Positions 50,471 to 62,985 of a stretch of DNA of 64,000 bases are shown here, piece by piece (the first letter of the stretch is position 1; each line of letters opens with the position of its first letter). A model generated the notes under the pieces. The model made no database searches and had not been told where the DNA came from. It was given only the letters and a program-made list of their open reading frames with translations. Both the position numbers and the translations under genes were made by a program. Source of the DNA: Membranipora membranacea (taxonomy: Eukaryota; Bryozoa; Gymnolaemata; Cheilostomatida; Membraniporidae); the NCBI GenBank assembly GCA_914767715.1, contig OU612065.1, forward strand, positions 11,780,001 to 11,844,000, read 5' to 3'.

Positions 50471-51409
50471 TATATAGAATCAACGCAAGAGCAACTCCCC
50501 TAAATAATTGTGTAAATTAATGATGATCATTCGCAAAGGCACTCACATCTGTTTATGATGATGGTTACTAAATGTCTCATGGCTAGATGGAATCAAGCAG
50601 GAATTAAGTGCAAAAACTGAAATGGTAATGAAATACTGATACTGAAAGAGAAACAGTGATCCTTTGTACATTTCATCAGCAAAACAATGGTCAAGCATTA
50701 ACAAAATCAGGTGCAACTATTAAATTGAAGTCACTTACATCTTCACTGTTATCTGTGAACATTCATTTTTTGTAATGGTAATTGTGACAGTGCACATTGT
50801 TTTCCCTGCACGCTGTCCACCAGTCGCCATTTAACGAAATAGCTAACTCGTATCACCAATGTGGTACAGTAATCACATTTTTTATGTCTGTGAAACATAA
50901 AGATGCGCTTTTATCCATCACCTATGTACAATGTATGAACATATACCAACATCATGTTGCAATTCAATCGATGACGTCATATCAACTGCTAGAATTTTTA
51001 GCCGACTGCCAAAGGTTTCTAATCGGGTGTTACAAAATCCTTTGTCTTAAAATGTACACAACAGAGTCTACACCCCTACTCATTCTAAGACGCTACCACG
51101 AAAGTAGAAAAGAGCTACAGCAGGGAGGAGGGAAACCTCTCATCCTCCCCCAACGAACTTACCTTGTCAAGACCGGCTACCGTTACCGGTACCAAACATA
51201 ATAAATGAATATAAATAGTACCAAATGTGCAGCGCATGTGGTTTGGCATGGCAATATTGAATTGCCTTAGCCTAATTACAAATTATAAATTTAAACCAAA
51301 CCCTTGATTGCGACAAGCATTGTTATAGTTATTGTTCATAAGATGGATGCTGGTCTTTTATAACACAATTATTTTTGAGAGTTGCTCTCCTGTTGACTCT
51401 TTATACCAA

Positions 51410-51545
51410 CTAATGTAGTCGGCGTTCAATCCAGCACTTTCTACATTCATACCAGGATTTTTTATTTTCAAACCAGACTACGTTCATTCCAGTTAGTTTG
51501 ATCCCGTCGATGTTTGTTCCAGCCGATGTTCATTCCAAGATTTTG
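51410..51545 (-). repeat. GGAATGAACG minisatellite, inverted copy in A'
   Basis: GTTCATTCCA-type units, the reverse complement of the tract at 47950-48085. Confidence 0.75.
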
Positions 51546-51879
51546 TGTGCATCTTCTATTTACAAACACAAGCCCCTATAAATCTCACAACAGTTCCTTA
51601 GGTGAACACAACTATGCATTATTACAAGGAATCGTACAAGAGCAAAATTGTGAAAATCATTAGAAAACTGTTCAAGTCATTTTCATAACCTCGATCAGCA
51701 TTTTTAACACCAGCGGCCATAGACTTTAGGATTCTAGAACAAAAAAGGAACGACAAAACTTTCATAATGAGACTCTAAAACTACTTTCAATTAACATTTT
51801 TAATGCCTGAAAAAGAGTAGAAGGAAAAGAAACCAAAAATTAAAAATAAGCTACCAGCGTTCATTTGAAAAAAAAACCA

Positions 51880-52195
51880 TAGTGGGAAAATGGCAAGTGG
51901 GAAAACATCCGGGTGGAAAATGGATTGGTGGGAAAACGTCCAGGTGGAAAAATGGATTAGTGAGAAAACTTCCAGGTTGGAAAACAGCGTGGTGAGAAAA
52001 CATCATAGTGGGAAAACAGGTTGGTGGGAAAACATCCCGTTGAGAAAATGGATCAGTGAGAAATCGTCCTAGTGGGAAAACGGATATGTGGGAAAATGTC
52101 GTGGTGGGAAAATGGCTCGGTGGGAATATGGCTTGGTGGGAAAATGGCTTGGTGGGATAAAGGGAGGTGGGAAAATGACATTGGGAAAATGTCCG
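51880..52195 (-). repeat. TTTTCCCACC minisatellite, block 3 (inverted)
   Basis: GGTGGGAAAATGG units; reverse complement of block 1, including its outer junction GTATCCGGAC at about 52190-52199. Confidence 0.85.
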
Positions 52196-52619
52196 GATAC
52201 CATAAAGACACATCTTTATGTTCTTTTCACAGACAAAATGGATGTGATAACTGTACCACATTGGTGATACGAGCTATTTCGATAAATGACGACTGGTGGA
52301 CAGCGTGCAGGGAAAACGATGTGCACTGTCACAATTACCAAGTTATAAAAAAGGAATGTTCCCAGATAACAGTGAACCAAGGTGTAAACTACTACGATTC
52401 ATTAGTTGCACCTGATTTCTTTAATGCTTGACCATTGTTATGCTGATGAAATATACAAAGGGTCACTGTTGCTCTTTCAGTATTTAATTACCATTTCAGT
52501 TTTTGCACTAAATTCCTGCTTGATTCCATCTAGCCATCAGAAATTTAGACACCATCATCATAAACATTAATCTACACAATTATTTTGGGGAGTTGCTCTT
52601 GCGTTGATTCTATATACTA

Positions 52620-52750
52620 ATGTAGTCAACGTTCAATCCAGCACATTCTACATTCATTCCAGGATTTTCGACTTTCATACCAGTCTACGTTCATTCAAGC
52701 TAATTTCAGTCCCGTCGGCGTTCATTCAAGCGGACGTTCATTCCAATCCC
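52620..52750 (-). repeat. GGAATGAACG minisatellite, inverted copy in B'
   Basis: Inverted counterpart of the tract at 50335-50470. Confidence 0.75.
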
Positions 52751-53594
52751 CTGCACCAGCATATGATGTGATCAAATTCTAGGGTGCATGGCCTGATATG
52801 CCGATTTGTATTTTTAACAAGAATTTGATCTCAAATATGTATTTTTGTTTTGCCAATTCTTGTTGGGGATTGGATGAAATTGTTAAAATTATTGGTTTTC
52901 AATCAAATTGCTTTAGTCTTCTGGAGAGAAGACTAAATATTATTCTGTATTTAATCTATATTAAGTCACCAACAAGTAGTGAGTAGGAGCGGAGAGCAGG
53001 CACCACACTAGCCTTGTCACAGGGTGACGGTTTTGGTTTTCAGACAGTTTCGATATACAATACTAGAACCCCTCCAAGGCCTGGAGTGAGGGTTTACATG
53101 AAAGGCTAAACATTGTCTTGGAAATGTTTTGAATATTATCACATTTTTGGTAATTATTTTTGCCTTAGATCCCTTTGAACTTGCAAAGAAGGGGCACAGG
53201 TTGACTACTATATATATTTTTACGCTTATACTCAATCCATAACTTTTTTAGTCGTATTTTTATATTATATTTCCGTTTTCAATAGAAATATCACTGATTA
53301 AAAACCTTCAACATGAAACAAATAAATAGTATGCGTTACAGCATGTTGTGATGCCATAATACTTTAATTGATCAGATAATGTAGACAGAGCATACAACCA
53401 AATTGTGTATAGATATGCTTACAAAAGCTCAGTCTTTGGTTTACAAGTATAATTAACCAAGTATCATCTATGCCTTGTCTGCTTTAAATGGCAACCCTCA
53501 TTTATCAGCATAGATTCTTCAATGCAATCATATATGTTCAATTGTTTACGCTCATTGGTGATCACGAATTGCATTTAGTATTGCAGGTAGTTGT

Positions 53595-54770
53595 TCCTTC
53601 TGCTATCGATAATTGGACACAATTATTAGATGAACCAAAGTCAAAATATTTGACAGTCGCTTTCCTTGACATGTCAAAGGCTTTTGACAAGATGGACAGA
53701 GGAAAACTGATAGATATGCTAACGAGGAAGGGTATCAACTATAATCTAGTGCAAATCATCAACAGCTTCCTCACATACCGTTACCAATCAGTACGCATCG
53801 GCAACAATACCAGCCGAACATTACCAGTTATAAATGGAACACCCCAGGGAACATTGCTAGGTCCTGTCTTCTGGCTTTTATATGTGGACAGCCTTGAAGT
53901 TGAATGTGACATAATAAAATACGCAGATGACCTGACATTAACAGGCCTGCCCGCTAAAACATTAAACCAACAACTGGACCTCCAAACCTCTCTAGACACA
54001 GTATCGACATGGTGCGATGAGTATAATATGGTGGCTAATGCAAGAAAGTCATCTATTATGCATCTGACTAACATACACGCTCGATACCAATTCCAACCAC
54101 CAACTCTGAAGCTGAATGGAGAACAAATACCACCGACAACTAAGACTAGATTTCTAGGATTCACTATCGATCAGCATCTGTCTTTCGAAGACCATGTCGA
54201 CTCGATCCTGAAGAACGTCAGACCGCTAACCTATACACTTCTTAACCTCAAACGCTCTGGCGTACCTCAGCGGTTACTCACGAGGTTCTACCTTACATGT
54301 ATACGGCCTCGTATGACATATGGAAGCGTAGCCTGGTTCTGCATGATGACCGACCAACAGAAGAAACAAGTAATCCAGCTGGAAAAACTCTCACTGAAAA
54401 TTATAGCCCCAGGCTGTGACGAGTATAGTGAAAGGAAAGCCCTGCTAAACATCATACCACTAGACGAATATATTGACTCTATGTGCCATCAACACATCGA
54501 CAAGATCAAGACACCTGGGCACTGCCTGCATCATTTACTACCTCAACCGAGTGCTCGCAGACCTAGTAGACATACAACGCGCCTCAACACCAGCTCACGA
54601 ACTGAATTGAGAGGCAACACTTTACTCATGTGTTACAGCAATGCCGGATGTGTAAATTATAAAGTCTAAGAATTAATTTTTTTCTGTTTTTATTTTCGTG
54701 CCCAGGTTGCCTTCCTTACTTATATTGTGATGAAACCTCTAAAGGTCGCCTCTAATTTTTAGAAGATGAT
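53595..54770 (+). mobile_element. 5'-truncated non-LTR retrotransposon inserted in arm B'
   Basis: The segment interrupts the B' arm: sequence before about 53595 and after about 54775 is continuous (inverted) in B at about 49300-49420. It encodes, from about 53605 to a stop at 54669, the C-terminal part of a reverse transcriptase: VAFLDMSKAFDKMD (motif A), GTPQGTLLGPVFWLLYVD (motif B), YADD (motif C), RFLGFTIDQHLSFEDHV and the thumb. The fingers domain and endonuclease are missing. The frame is intact over about 355 codons. It is a different family from the element at 31-33.5 kb, probably CR1/Jockey-like. Its 3' end is AT-rich without a clear tail. Confidence 0.85.
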
Positions 54771-55334
54771 CATTGGTTCAGTAATAAAGATTATATATAT
54801 ATAGAAGGGTCCCTGATCAAAGCAAATAATTGTTGTAACTTGAATAATATTCATTGTCATCTTGGAAAGGATCGTGTGCGTGAATATACATAGAGTGAGA
54901 ATTTTCTTTACATTGTTTGGTGGTTGATTGATAAAAAAAACTTGTAGACCAGTAAAACTATCTTTACCGAAAGCCACGTGGCGGAAAACATATGACGTGA
55001 TGTAAGCTTAATTTTGTAGAGTGATATGGCCAATAACCGTTAATACGATAATCTCTTCAGCCCAGGCAAATGATTGAATGACTCAAAACTTTTGAGGCAC
55101 GATTAATTTGTTTTGTTGAAAAAGTAGTCAATAACAAAGAGGCAATTTTGGTGAGATCAACCACTCGGACTAACTTGTGCACTAAATAACTCAAATCAAA
55201 ATCAACCCGCTACTATTAACATCAAGTCACATCTCAATTTCCAAAGCTACTTCCTCCAGTGTTGGCTGGATGTGAACATTCTTAATGTATTTGTGCAATG
55301 TGAATGGCTTAGCCTGAAAATAAGGCTATGAAGG

Positions 55335-55675
55335 GAAAACTGTGCGGTGAAAATTTTTGTGGTGGGAAAACAGCACTGTGGTAAATTGTCCTGTTGGGAA
55401 AATTGTTTGGTGGGAAATTGTCCTGTTGGGAAAATTGTTTGTTGGGAAAATGGTCTGGTGGGAAAATGGCTTGTTGAGAAATGACTAGGTGGAAAAATGG
55501 ACTGTTGGAAAAACATCCAGGTGGGAAACTAGATTGATGGGAAAACATCCAGGTGGAAAAATGGCACAGTGGGAAATGAACCAGGTGGGAAAATGTCCAG
55601 GTGGGAAAACAGCACAGTGGGATAACGGGGGTGGGAAAATGGCTTGGTTGGAAAATGACATTGGGAAAATGGGGC
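55335..55675 (-). repeat. TTTTCCCACC minisatellite, block 4 (inverted)
   Basis: Reverse complement of block 2, with the same outer junction (ATGGGGCGGATCC versus GAATCCGCCCCATT). Confidence 0.85.
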
Positions 55676-55690
55676 GGATCCGATCACATT

Positions 55691-58387
55691 ACCCCACGAG
55701 ATTTTTGCAGATTCATCTATTTCATGTCTAAGACAATTATTTCCTATGTATTCAGCCAAACGGTCCATGGCTCCATTTTTCCTTTTTTGATGAAATATTT
55801 TCGCTTGCTCTGGCACATTTGGAAGAACATCATTTTAATGAGGAAGATTATTGTCAAGAAATGTTGAAAAAAACCAACTTTAATGCGCCAACCATAACTC
55901 TTTAAATTGCCTCGCTCTTTACGCAGCGCAAGAAATATTTTTAGGTTTGCAGATTTGAGCTATCATAAAGCAGTAGAACCACGGCCGATCGAATACAGGA
56001 TTGAACAGTACTACCAAAGTCCCTTACCATACCAGCGTGCACATTACAATACTGTAGACCATAAATGGGCAACCTTGTTTTGAAAAAGGCAAAAATTTCT
56101 AATGTATAATTATGCAATGTGTATTTTTTTCAGTATTACAACAAATTTATGCGCCCAAGGTATAATCCATGGGTTAACAGAGGTAGAGCTGAGGGCAGGG
56201 TGGGTGCGGCAGGGGTACTGTTGCGCTCTGCTGCAAAGGGAAAAATATTGCAAATGACAGTCAAATAAGAGGCAATCTAGAACGTGTTAGAAAGAAGGTA
56301 TACTCAAGGATTGTTACATGACAATTGTTGAACACAAATCTTCACTCCTTGTTCACAATGACACTATATATTGGGAAACCCTGAGAATTTTGATAATACA
56401 GGACATCGCCAAAGTAAGAATATTTCTCAAGAACTGGGCACTGTGCACATGATATTAGTGAAACCAGGGAAAATGGTGAAACTAAGCAATCAGTTGAGGA
56501 GAATTTTAGTTCCTCAAAATAACCATTACTGGCAAAGACAATTCTATGTACTATAATGCCATTTTTTCTCATAAAATATTTACCATAGTGGTTTAAAAAG
56601 CAGCTGTCAGTTGTGAAGAGTCTTTGCTCCTCCGTAACCATCAGTGTCAAATTTTTTTTTCAAAGTCATTGTATTTGAACTTTTTTATCAAATGATTTTG
56701 CAGTGTCATAGTTGGGCAGCAACAAATTTATAATGAATAGCAATGGACAGCCAATAACTGCCATGCTAACTGGGTCAGTTGCTGATTGGCGCCTAATGGT
56801 TGAGAAACACATATTGAAGGCTGCCGTTTTTTTTCTAATCTTGAACTGATGTTCACTCCAATACATTTATTAAGGACTCATGTTCATGTGGCTTACCTAC
56901 GAGTATATACAGACTGGCCAAAATGGTGGACATCCAAACAATGTAGCGTATTCATAGGCCAGGGGGTCATGGCCCAACCACTTTGTCAGCTGCTTGATTT
57001 TGGAAACACCATCAGTATTATTCACATAGACTCCATTTATATTATCATCAACAGGAGTGCCAGGTGTGGATAAGTTCTACATATTATATGGTTGAGAGTT
57101 CATCAATAAATATGTAAGCTAGCTTTCATCTTCATGGCTCACCTCAAAACACGCCGCTACCAGAATTTCATTCTTTTTGTCTTTTTTTCACAAGGTCTTA
57201 GTCGACTGCACTATATAGCGGGCCTCTTTAGCTCGAGGTTTGTGTGGAGAAGTTACCCTATAGCCTATCCCCTTGCATGCCAAAATCAGCTATTATTTTT
57301 TCGAAGAGGTAGAGGGTTTTTTAATACTGTATGGGGTATGCGAGCACACAGTTTGTAGACATCCTGTATTTATGGTCCTACAACTCCCCTGTGATCCTTA
57401 CAACCATTCTTAAGATTTGACATTATTCAACTTTTTTGTTGTATTCTTTTGCCACTCTCTACAGTATGTCCATCTTATTATGAATTTTAAGTATCAATTA
57501 AGGTATGGATGAGATAGATAATATACGATGTCCCACAAATTCTATAGTTACTCAAAGGTCCATGTGGCCAACCTCTGGTTTTTTTTCATCCCAAATAAAG
57601 CTGGAACTTCCAAAAATATTACCTCTGCAATCAAACATTTTATGGGGAAGGCCCCCCCCCCCCCCAGACCCCTCTGTGCGAATTAAAAATATGAATGCAG
57701 AACAAGAGAACATGTTCATGTTCTGACAACCATTAATTTAAAAAAAAATTAGAATGTTTATTGGAGCAGGGAGGGTATATCCCACCCTCTCTGATTGGAG
57801 AAGGGTATCAATTCCAGCAACTCCTTGATTCCAGTGTAGGGATCAGATACGATTTGAATTCAATTGGTCCTTCTGGTCAGTTACTGGTCAATTTCTCCAA
57901 AAAATGGGATGGGACGCCTAAAAACCGGCTCTGCCCTTCCTAAACCCACCCCGCCTGACCCTACCACTTGAAAAACTTTGGATACAGCTCTGCGTGATGT
58001 AGTGAACATATAGCATATATGCCGCAAAACCGGCAGAGTTGACACATTTTTAAAACAATTTAAAATTGAACAATAATGTTCCAGGATACATACTAACACA
58101 TACTAATAACTACCCAAGGCACAAACACTACGAGCCACAACTTAATATCAGAGACAAACTACAGACACAGACCTGATACTGTGGGCTGGAGCTGTGAACT
58201 TGAACAATTTAGTTCCTTCTTGCAGCCATTACAGCCTATATTCACACAAATGAGACACTTAGAAAGCTCTTGACAGCAGAATGTATCAGCTAGCAGATAT
58301 GATTTTTGAGATTTACTTGCCAAGCCTTAACAACGGAAATCTATGCGGTTCCTAAACGAGTAGTTACATCGCAAAATGGGCTGTAGG
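55691..58387. other. no gene recognised
   Basis: A 102-codon open frame on the minus strand (56650-56342) with phrases such as NGYFEELKFSSTDCLVSPF is not recognised and has no supporting neighbours. A long C run is at about 57651-57665. The region around 57900-57990 has repeat-like composition. Confidence 0.4.
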
Positions 58388-58563
58388 AGAAACCTTAAAA
58401 TCTGCTTTGAAAGATTTATAGGCATAACTTGTAGTTCTAATGATGGCCAATGATATTCTGCAGCTTTACCACGGCTATGCTGTGTGATATTAGGAATCAT
58501 ATAGTTATGTCCCCTGCTTGTTGAGAGGGTAACTCCCATCATCAAACCTATTTCAAAGTTGAA
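58388..58563 (-). CDS. candidate exon, unidentified
   Basis: Open between an AATAG acceptor and an AAG/GTTTCT donor-like site. It encodes GVTLSTSRGHNYMIPNITQ and EYHWPSLELQVMPINL. Composition looks coding, but I do not recognise it and have no linked exon beyond the candidate at 59.3-59.5 kb. Confidence 0.2.
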
Positions 58564-59246
58564 ACCAAATTTGAGATGGGCTTATGTTTCTCCACACTCC
58601 TGACTTGAATTGGAAACTAATAGGTAATATTTTGTTAATTTGTTACAGGTCTGTTAGAAAAGTGGCTATATGACCTTAGTAGATCAGTTATTGTGAGTTA
58701 ATCAGACAGAAAAAAAAAACTAAAAATTATGAACAGTAGTATTTGCAAATATAAAAGAGAGTTATTTCATCCTGAAAAGTTTTGTGAATTAAAATAAAAA
58801 TTTGCCACAGGAATTCGTCTCATTCAGATGACCTCAACTCAACTCTCCGAAAAAATTCTCAGGTAGATTTTGATATCGAAACTAGATCAGAAAACTGCGA
58901 ATAGACCTCTGTAAACAGATGTGGATGGATTTGACTTGAGTACTCATAAAAGGCATTACATGTTACATGTGCCCAGCTTTTATTGTCAAAACAAAAAGAA
59001 TTGAAACCACAGGTCCAACACCTATTTATTTCCCCATTGCTTTACATGCAAACTATATTGACTTTTCACCTTAACAGGACTGCTTCAGTAACTGAGGTCT
59101 GCTTCTCGTCTTCCATATTTGACACTATTTGATGGAAACGTCTTGTAAAACTTTCTCGGTGCTTCCACTAAGAGAGCTAAACCATTTTTCAAGGTTTTCT
59201 AGTACTATTAAAATGGTAAGAGCCTGATTTGTTATATTAACTTTTA

Positions 59247-59518
59247 TCAGAGAAGTGGTTCAACAAGTTGACCTGATTTCAAAACAGGTGTATTATCATA
59301 ATTATGCGTATGGTGAGTAATTCGGTTGCAACTATAACTGTTCCAGAATAATAGCCGGAAAAGATTTAGTGAGAAGTCAAATCTGTGTCGGGTCCACAGG
59401 CTGATAAATTCCATATAATCTAAAGACTGCTCAGCCTGATACATATCTTTAAAACCATACCAAACATAGCCTGGTGAGACTGACAGAAGATCAAAAGTCA
59501 AAATGTTTGGGTAGGCTG
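59247..59518 (-). CDS. candidate exon, unidentified
   Basis: Open after a GTAAGACAG acceptor-like site. It encodes an aromatic-rich segment with NILTFDLLSVSPGYVWYGF and MEFISLWTRHRFDFSLN. No family recognised; it may belong with the candidate at 58.4-58.6 kb or be chance. Confidence 0.2.
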
Positions 59519-61024
59519 TCTTACATGGACGGTATTCATGACTATTTATGGCCTGAGTTTACTGTTTTTTCTGTATTGCAACCTTTGATTGTAGAAAAAA
59601 ACTCTACCCCTAGAGTAATGTAAAGTGGCTGTAGGAGGCCTCAAATGAGTGCAAAATATGGCTAGCTAAAATTTACACAACCTCATAAAGCCCGTAGCTC
59701 TAGGGGAGGCACTGACTCCCTTAAAATGTTAAATACAGTCGCCTTAAATCACTATAATTCCATGTCAGAATCAACTCCTCTGAGATTTCCATTTACTAAT
59801 TATATTGGGGATGAGCTTACAGTACCCCTTCTCGTGATGCTCCGGATTTGCCTCGGACTTTTGCCTCCCCTACAATTTTTACTAAACTACGGCCCAGCTC
59901 ATTACGTTATATAAACTTGGTGTTAGCCAACATAGTGTCACCCTAAAACTAGCTAGATAAAACTAAAAATTTTCTCCTGTCTCAAAAAAAGAAACATTTC
60001 TCCTTTTTCAAAAGAATTAATGTCACTGTAACTTATATTTCTAAAACACATTTTTGAATGATGAATGATTAACTTTTGAAAAGGTTGGAAGGGTGTTCAA
60101 AATTCCTGCCAAACCCTCTCATATCTCATGCTCTTGTTAGACTATGAGACTAGGTTTTTTATTCTTGCAACCCGGTTCTTCACAATCCAAAACCAATACC
60201 AGACTGTCAAAGCATTTCCTGTACTATGGCTCCTGTAGGATTGATACATCCTGTTGACTATCGATAGAAATGACTAAAAATAGGTACACAGAAACAAAAA
60301 TGGTGCAAAGATAGCAACACTTTATTTTAGAAAAATAAATAAATGCACTGTCGCAATTATCACAGGATGCTTACAAAAAATGAGGTAATAAACAATACAA
60401 GTTTACTCAAGACCTGCCACCCATGGGCAAACAAACAGATTTAATGATTATGCAGTAAATAGTCTCAAATATTTACAATAGAAAGACAGGTAATTTTATC
60501 TAAAATCTCAGGAAACTTGTTGCAAACTAAAAGAAGCACAGCATTGAGGCGTTTACAAATCAGCATCAGATAATAAAATTGCACAAATTTTTTTAATTGT
60601 GCCATATGTCATTATGAAGCTACAGCACATTGGTATGTTAATCAAAATAGAAACAATAAATAACCATAATGGTGGCGGTATTTACAAGATTGAGGGACAC
60701 ATATACAAGCTGCCATAATTCCCAAGCAATTATCTGTCAGAACTCCCATCTACAATAGAAGATACAATCAAGACGCAGGTGATAAACATTCAAAAGTTAT
60801 ATACAAGACATTGTCTTCTACCAATTTGCTTGTACAAAGGTTATACAGGAGTGGTTTTAGATATAATTTTCAGCTTGAAAAAGTGGACAGTGTACACTTG
60901 CAGCTGCTCAGAGGTCAGAACCCATGCAATCATATTATTATTTATAATCAAAACAAGCTGTCTCCTTTGTATATTTTAAATCAGCTGATGACATTTTGTG
61001 TACATTTTTCTACAATTCAATAAC
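59519..61024. other. no gene recognised; 3' UTR of the secreted-protein gene at the right end
   Basis: AT-rich. TTTATT at about 60321-60326 gives AATAAA on the minus strand, about 700 bases past the stop codon of the gene to the right. Confidence 0.35.
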
Positions 61025-62985
61025 TTATAGCTGATCATTGTTTATAATCCGATTGACTGACAATTCTGCTGTATGGGCGAAACCTAATTCTGATATATCT
61101 GACCTAAAATCCAGTTTACTCTGGTCAATTTCAAATAAATTTCCGGCACCCAGGTCAAGAAGCATGAGCGTCTCACCCAGGTCAAGAAACACGAGCACCT
61201 TGGCTGATCTTATCGAATAAAGACAACATGAAATCGCCTCCATGATAATACAGAATGAACCGCAGTTTGATGGGATGTCCTACATTATAATTGTTTAGAC
61301 AATCAGGAACGTATTTTCCCTTTCACGTGCCTCAGCATGTTATTTAACAAGAAAACGAGGTAAAACTTAAAACTTTCAATTTAAAAATATGAAATTCAAT
61401 CTCTACTTGAAAATTATTGTTAAAAGAAATCTATTTGTATCTATGACATGTGTTGACCTTTTTGTCACCATAATTATAGTATGCCAATATGGAGCAAACT
61501 GTTCTATAATCTTATCCATTGCCAAAATATAGGCAAGTAAAATGTCGGGCGGAATATCCTGTGCAAACAGTCTAGGAGTTTGGTACAGTCAAGTTACACC
61601 AATGAGGCTCTTTCAGTAGGAACAGCACAATTTAGTTCTAACATAAGCATTTTGAGATCGTACCTGGTCCTCTTCCATATGCATTTTCTCTCTTCCCTCT
61701 ATGTTGCAGAAGCTCAGCAATATCCATACCAGCGTTAGTACGACAAGTCGTACTGTCTACATAGGCACGATCCACACAGCCACATAATTCCAGATTAAAT
61801 CTCTCGTTGTATGGACAGCGTGCATTATAACTCCAAGGCAATCCTGATTACAACAATGGATAATGAGATTTTATGTTTACTGCATCATGATCAAATGGCT
61901 AATGAAGAAAATATCCGGTTTGAAATATTTTCTAAATTTTGATTCAGCTGTATGATCCTAATACTATTTCTGCAATCCTCTCAAAAAAATCGGCACAACT
62001 GAGTTGACATCATTGTGATCAAATTTCATAATTTGGACAATTTTCTTGAGACATACCTTGACTATCATAAGTGTAAGTGTAGGAGATACAAGATCCAAGC
62101 GTAACAGTACCTGACAAACCCGTGTTCAAGAGCATACACTCTCCTAAAAAATACGACAATATCTACACTTAGATGAATCTACAGCCAGCATAATTTCATA
62201 TGGGCATCAATCACAGACCATCAAAGTTTGGACATAAATTGCAGCAAACAGAAGGAGCTACATCTCCTAAAAAACAGGATCGATTAAGATGTTGAGAATG
62301 AATAATGTGTTGAAATTTTGTCATAACCCAATTCAATACCAAAATTCGATATCGTCTAACTTCTGCCAATGAAAGAAGGCTGACAGGCTTGCATTACAGG
62401 ATCGATAGAAAGGGGGGATACATGAACATATTATACACCCGTGAAACAGCAGCATCCCAAGAGCCTTATGAGTTATTTTCAAATTGCAATTAGCTACAAA
62501 CCTATAAAATCCTGTTCTGATGTTGAGTGAGGCAGAATTTCGCGCAACAAACTTCCAACTGCCTATAAAAGCAATAAAAAAAATGGAGGATGAAATTTGT
62601 TGTGTACTCATACACAGAGCACACGAGCTTGAGGTGTCACATAAGTCACAATCACATTAATAAGTTTTGTTATATGTAGCCTCCTCAATATCTCTAACCT
62701 TATAGCTGAGCCAATCTTGAGAAATGAGAATCGCCCAAATTTAGGCATCCATCTTTTTGTAATATCAATGATGATATAACAGGAATGATCTATGTGGTTA
62801 AATTCGCGTTTGATTAATGTTCCATAGATTGCCCTTCTCGCATTTCTTACATTTCAACACCAACAAGCCCTTAATTTTGCACAATTTATCGTCATGTATG
62901 TGAAACTTACTTTTCCCTGTAAGTAAGAGATGATGTACAGTGATAAGTATAATAGATTGAGCTTGGAATGATTTTGTAGAGCCAT
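61025..62985 (-). CDS. small secreted cysteine-rich protein
   Basis: Five exons, read right to left, with matching phases: 62985-62911, 62562-62502, 62143-62057, 61843-61664 and 61203-61025, giving 193 residues. Exon 1 is a signal peptide (MALQNHSKLNLLYLSLYIIS). The mature part has six cysteines in exons 3 and 4: ECMLLNTG, LGSCISYT, ARCPYNERFNLELCGCVD and STTCRTN. A dibasic HRGKRENAYG follows, a possible processing site. The last exon encodes an acidic tail with a duplicated LDLG motif (FLDLGETLMLLDLGAG). The PWSY...R...CGC segment faintly recalls the invertebrate IL-17 PWxY...R..P...CxC region, but the distal IL-17 cysteines are absent. I therefore leave it unnamed. The signal peptide and consistent splicing make it a real gene; the last exon is the least certain. 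Confidence 0.68.

Larger units (their letters stand above)
47395..55690. mobile_element. composite of two interlocked foldback elements (A-B-A'-B')
   Basis: A is about 47395-48485 and reappears inverted at about 50975-52200 (A'). B is about 48490-50915 and reappears inverted at about 52205-55685 (B', longer because of an inserted retrotransposon). Each arm carries at one end a block of degenerate ~15-bp TTTTCCCACC repeats. A tract of 20-25-bp GGAATGAACG repeats occurs further in. Long inverted repeats with an outer domain of short tandem repeats are the plan of foldback elements such as sea urchin TU, Drosophila FB and Galileo. No transposase is visible. Nested insertion would give A-B-B'-A', not the order seen. 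Confidence 0.8.

Noticed and set aside
47395-55690. CRISPR-like array from the regular short repeats
   Set aside because: Repeats are degenerate, directly adjacent without unique spacers, in an intron-bearing animal genome, and lie at the ends of inverted repeats.
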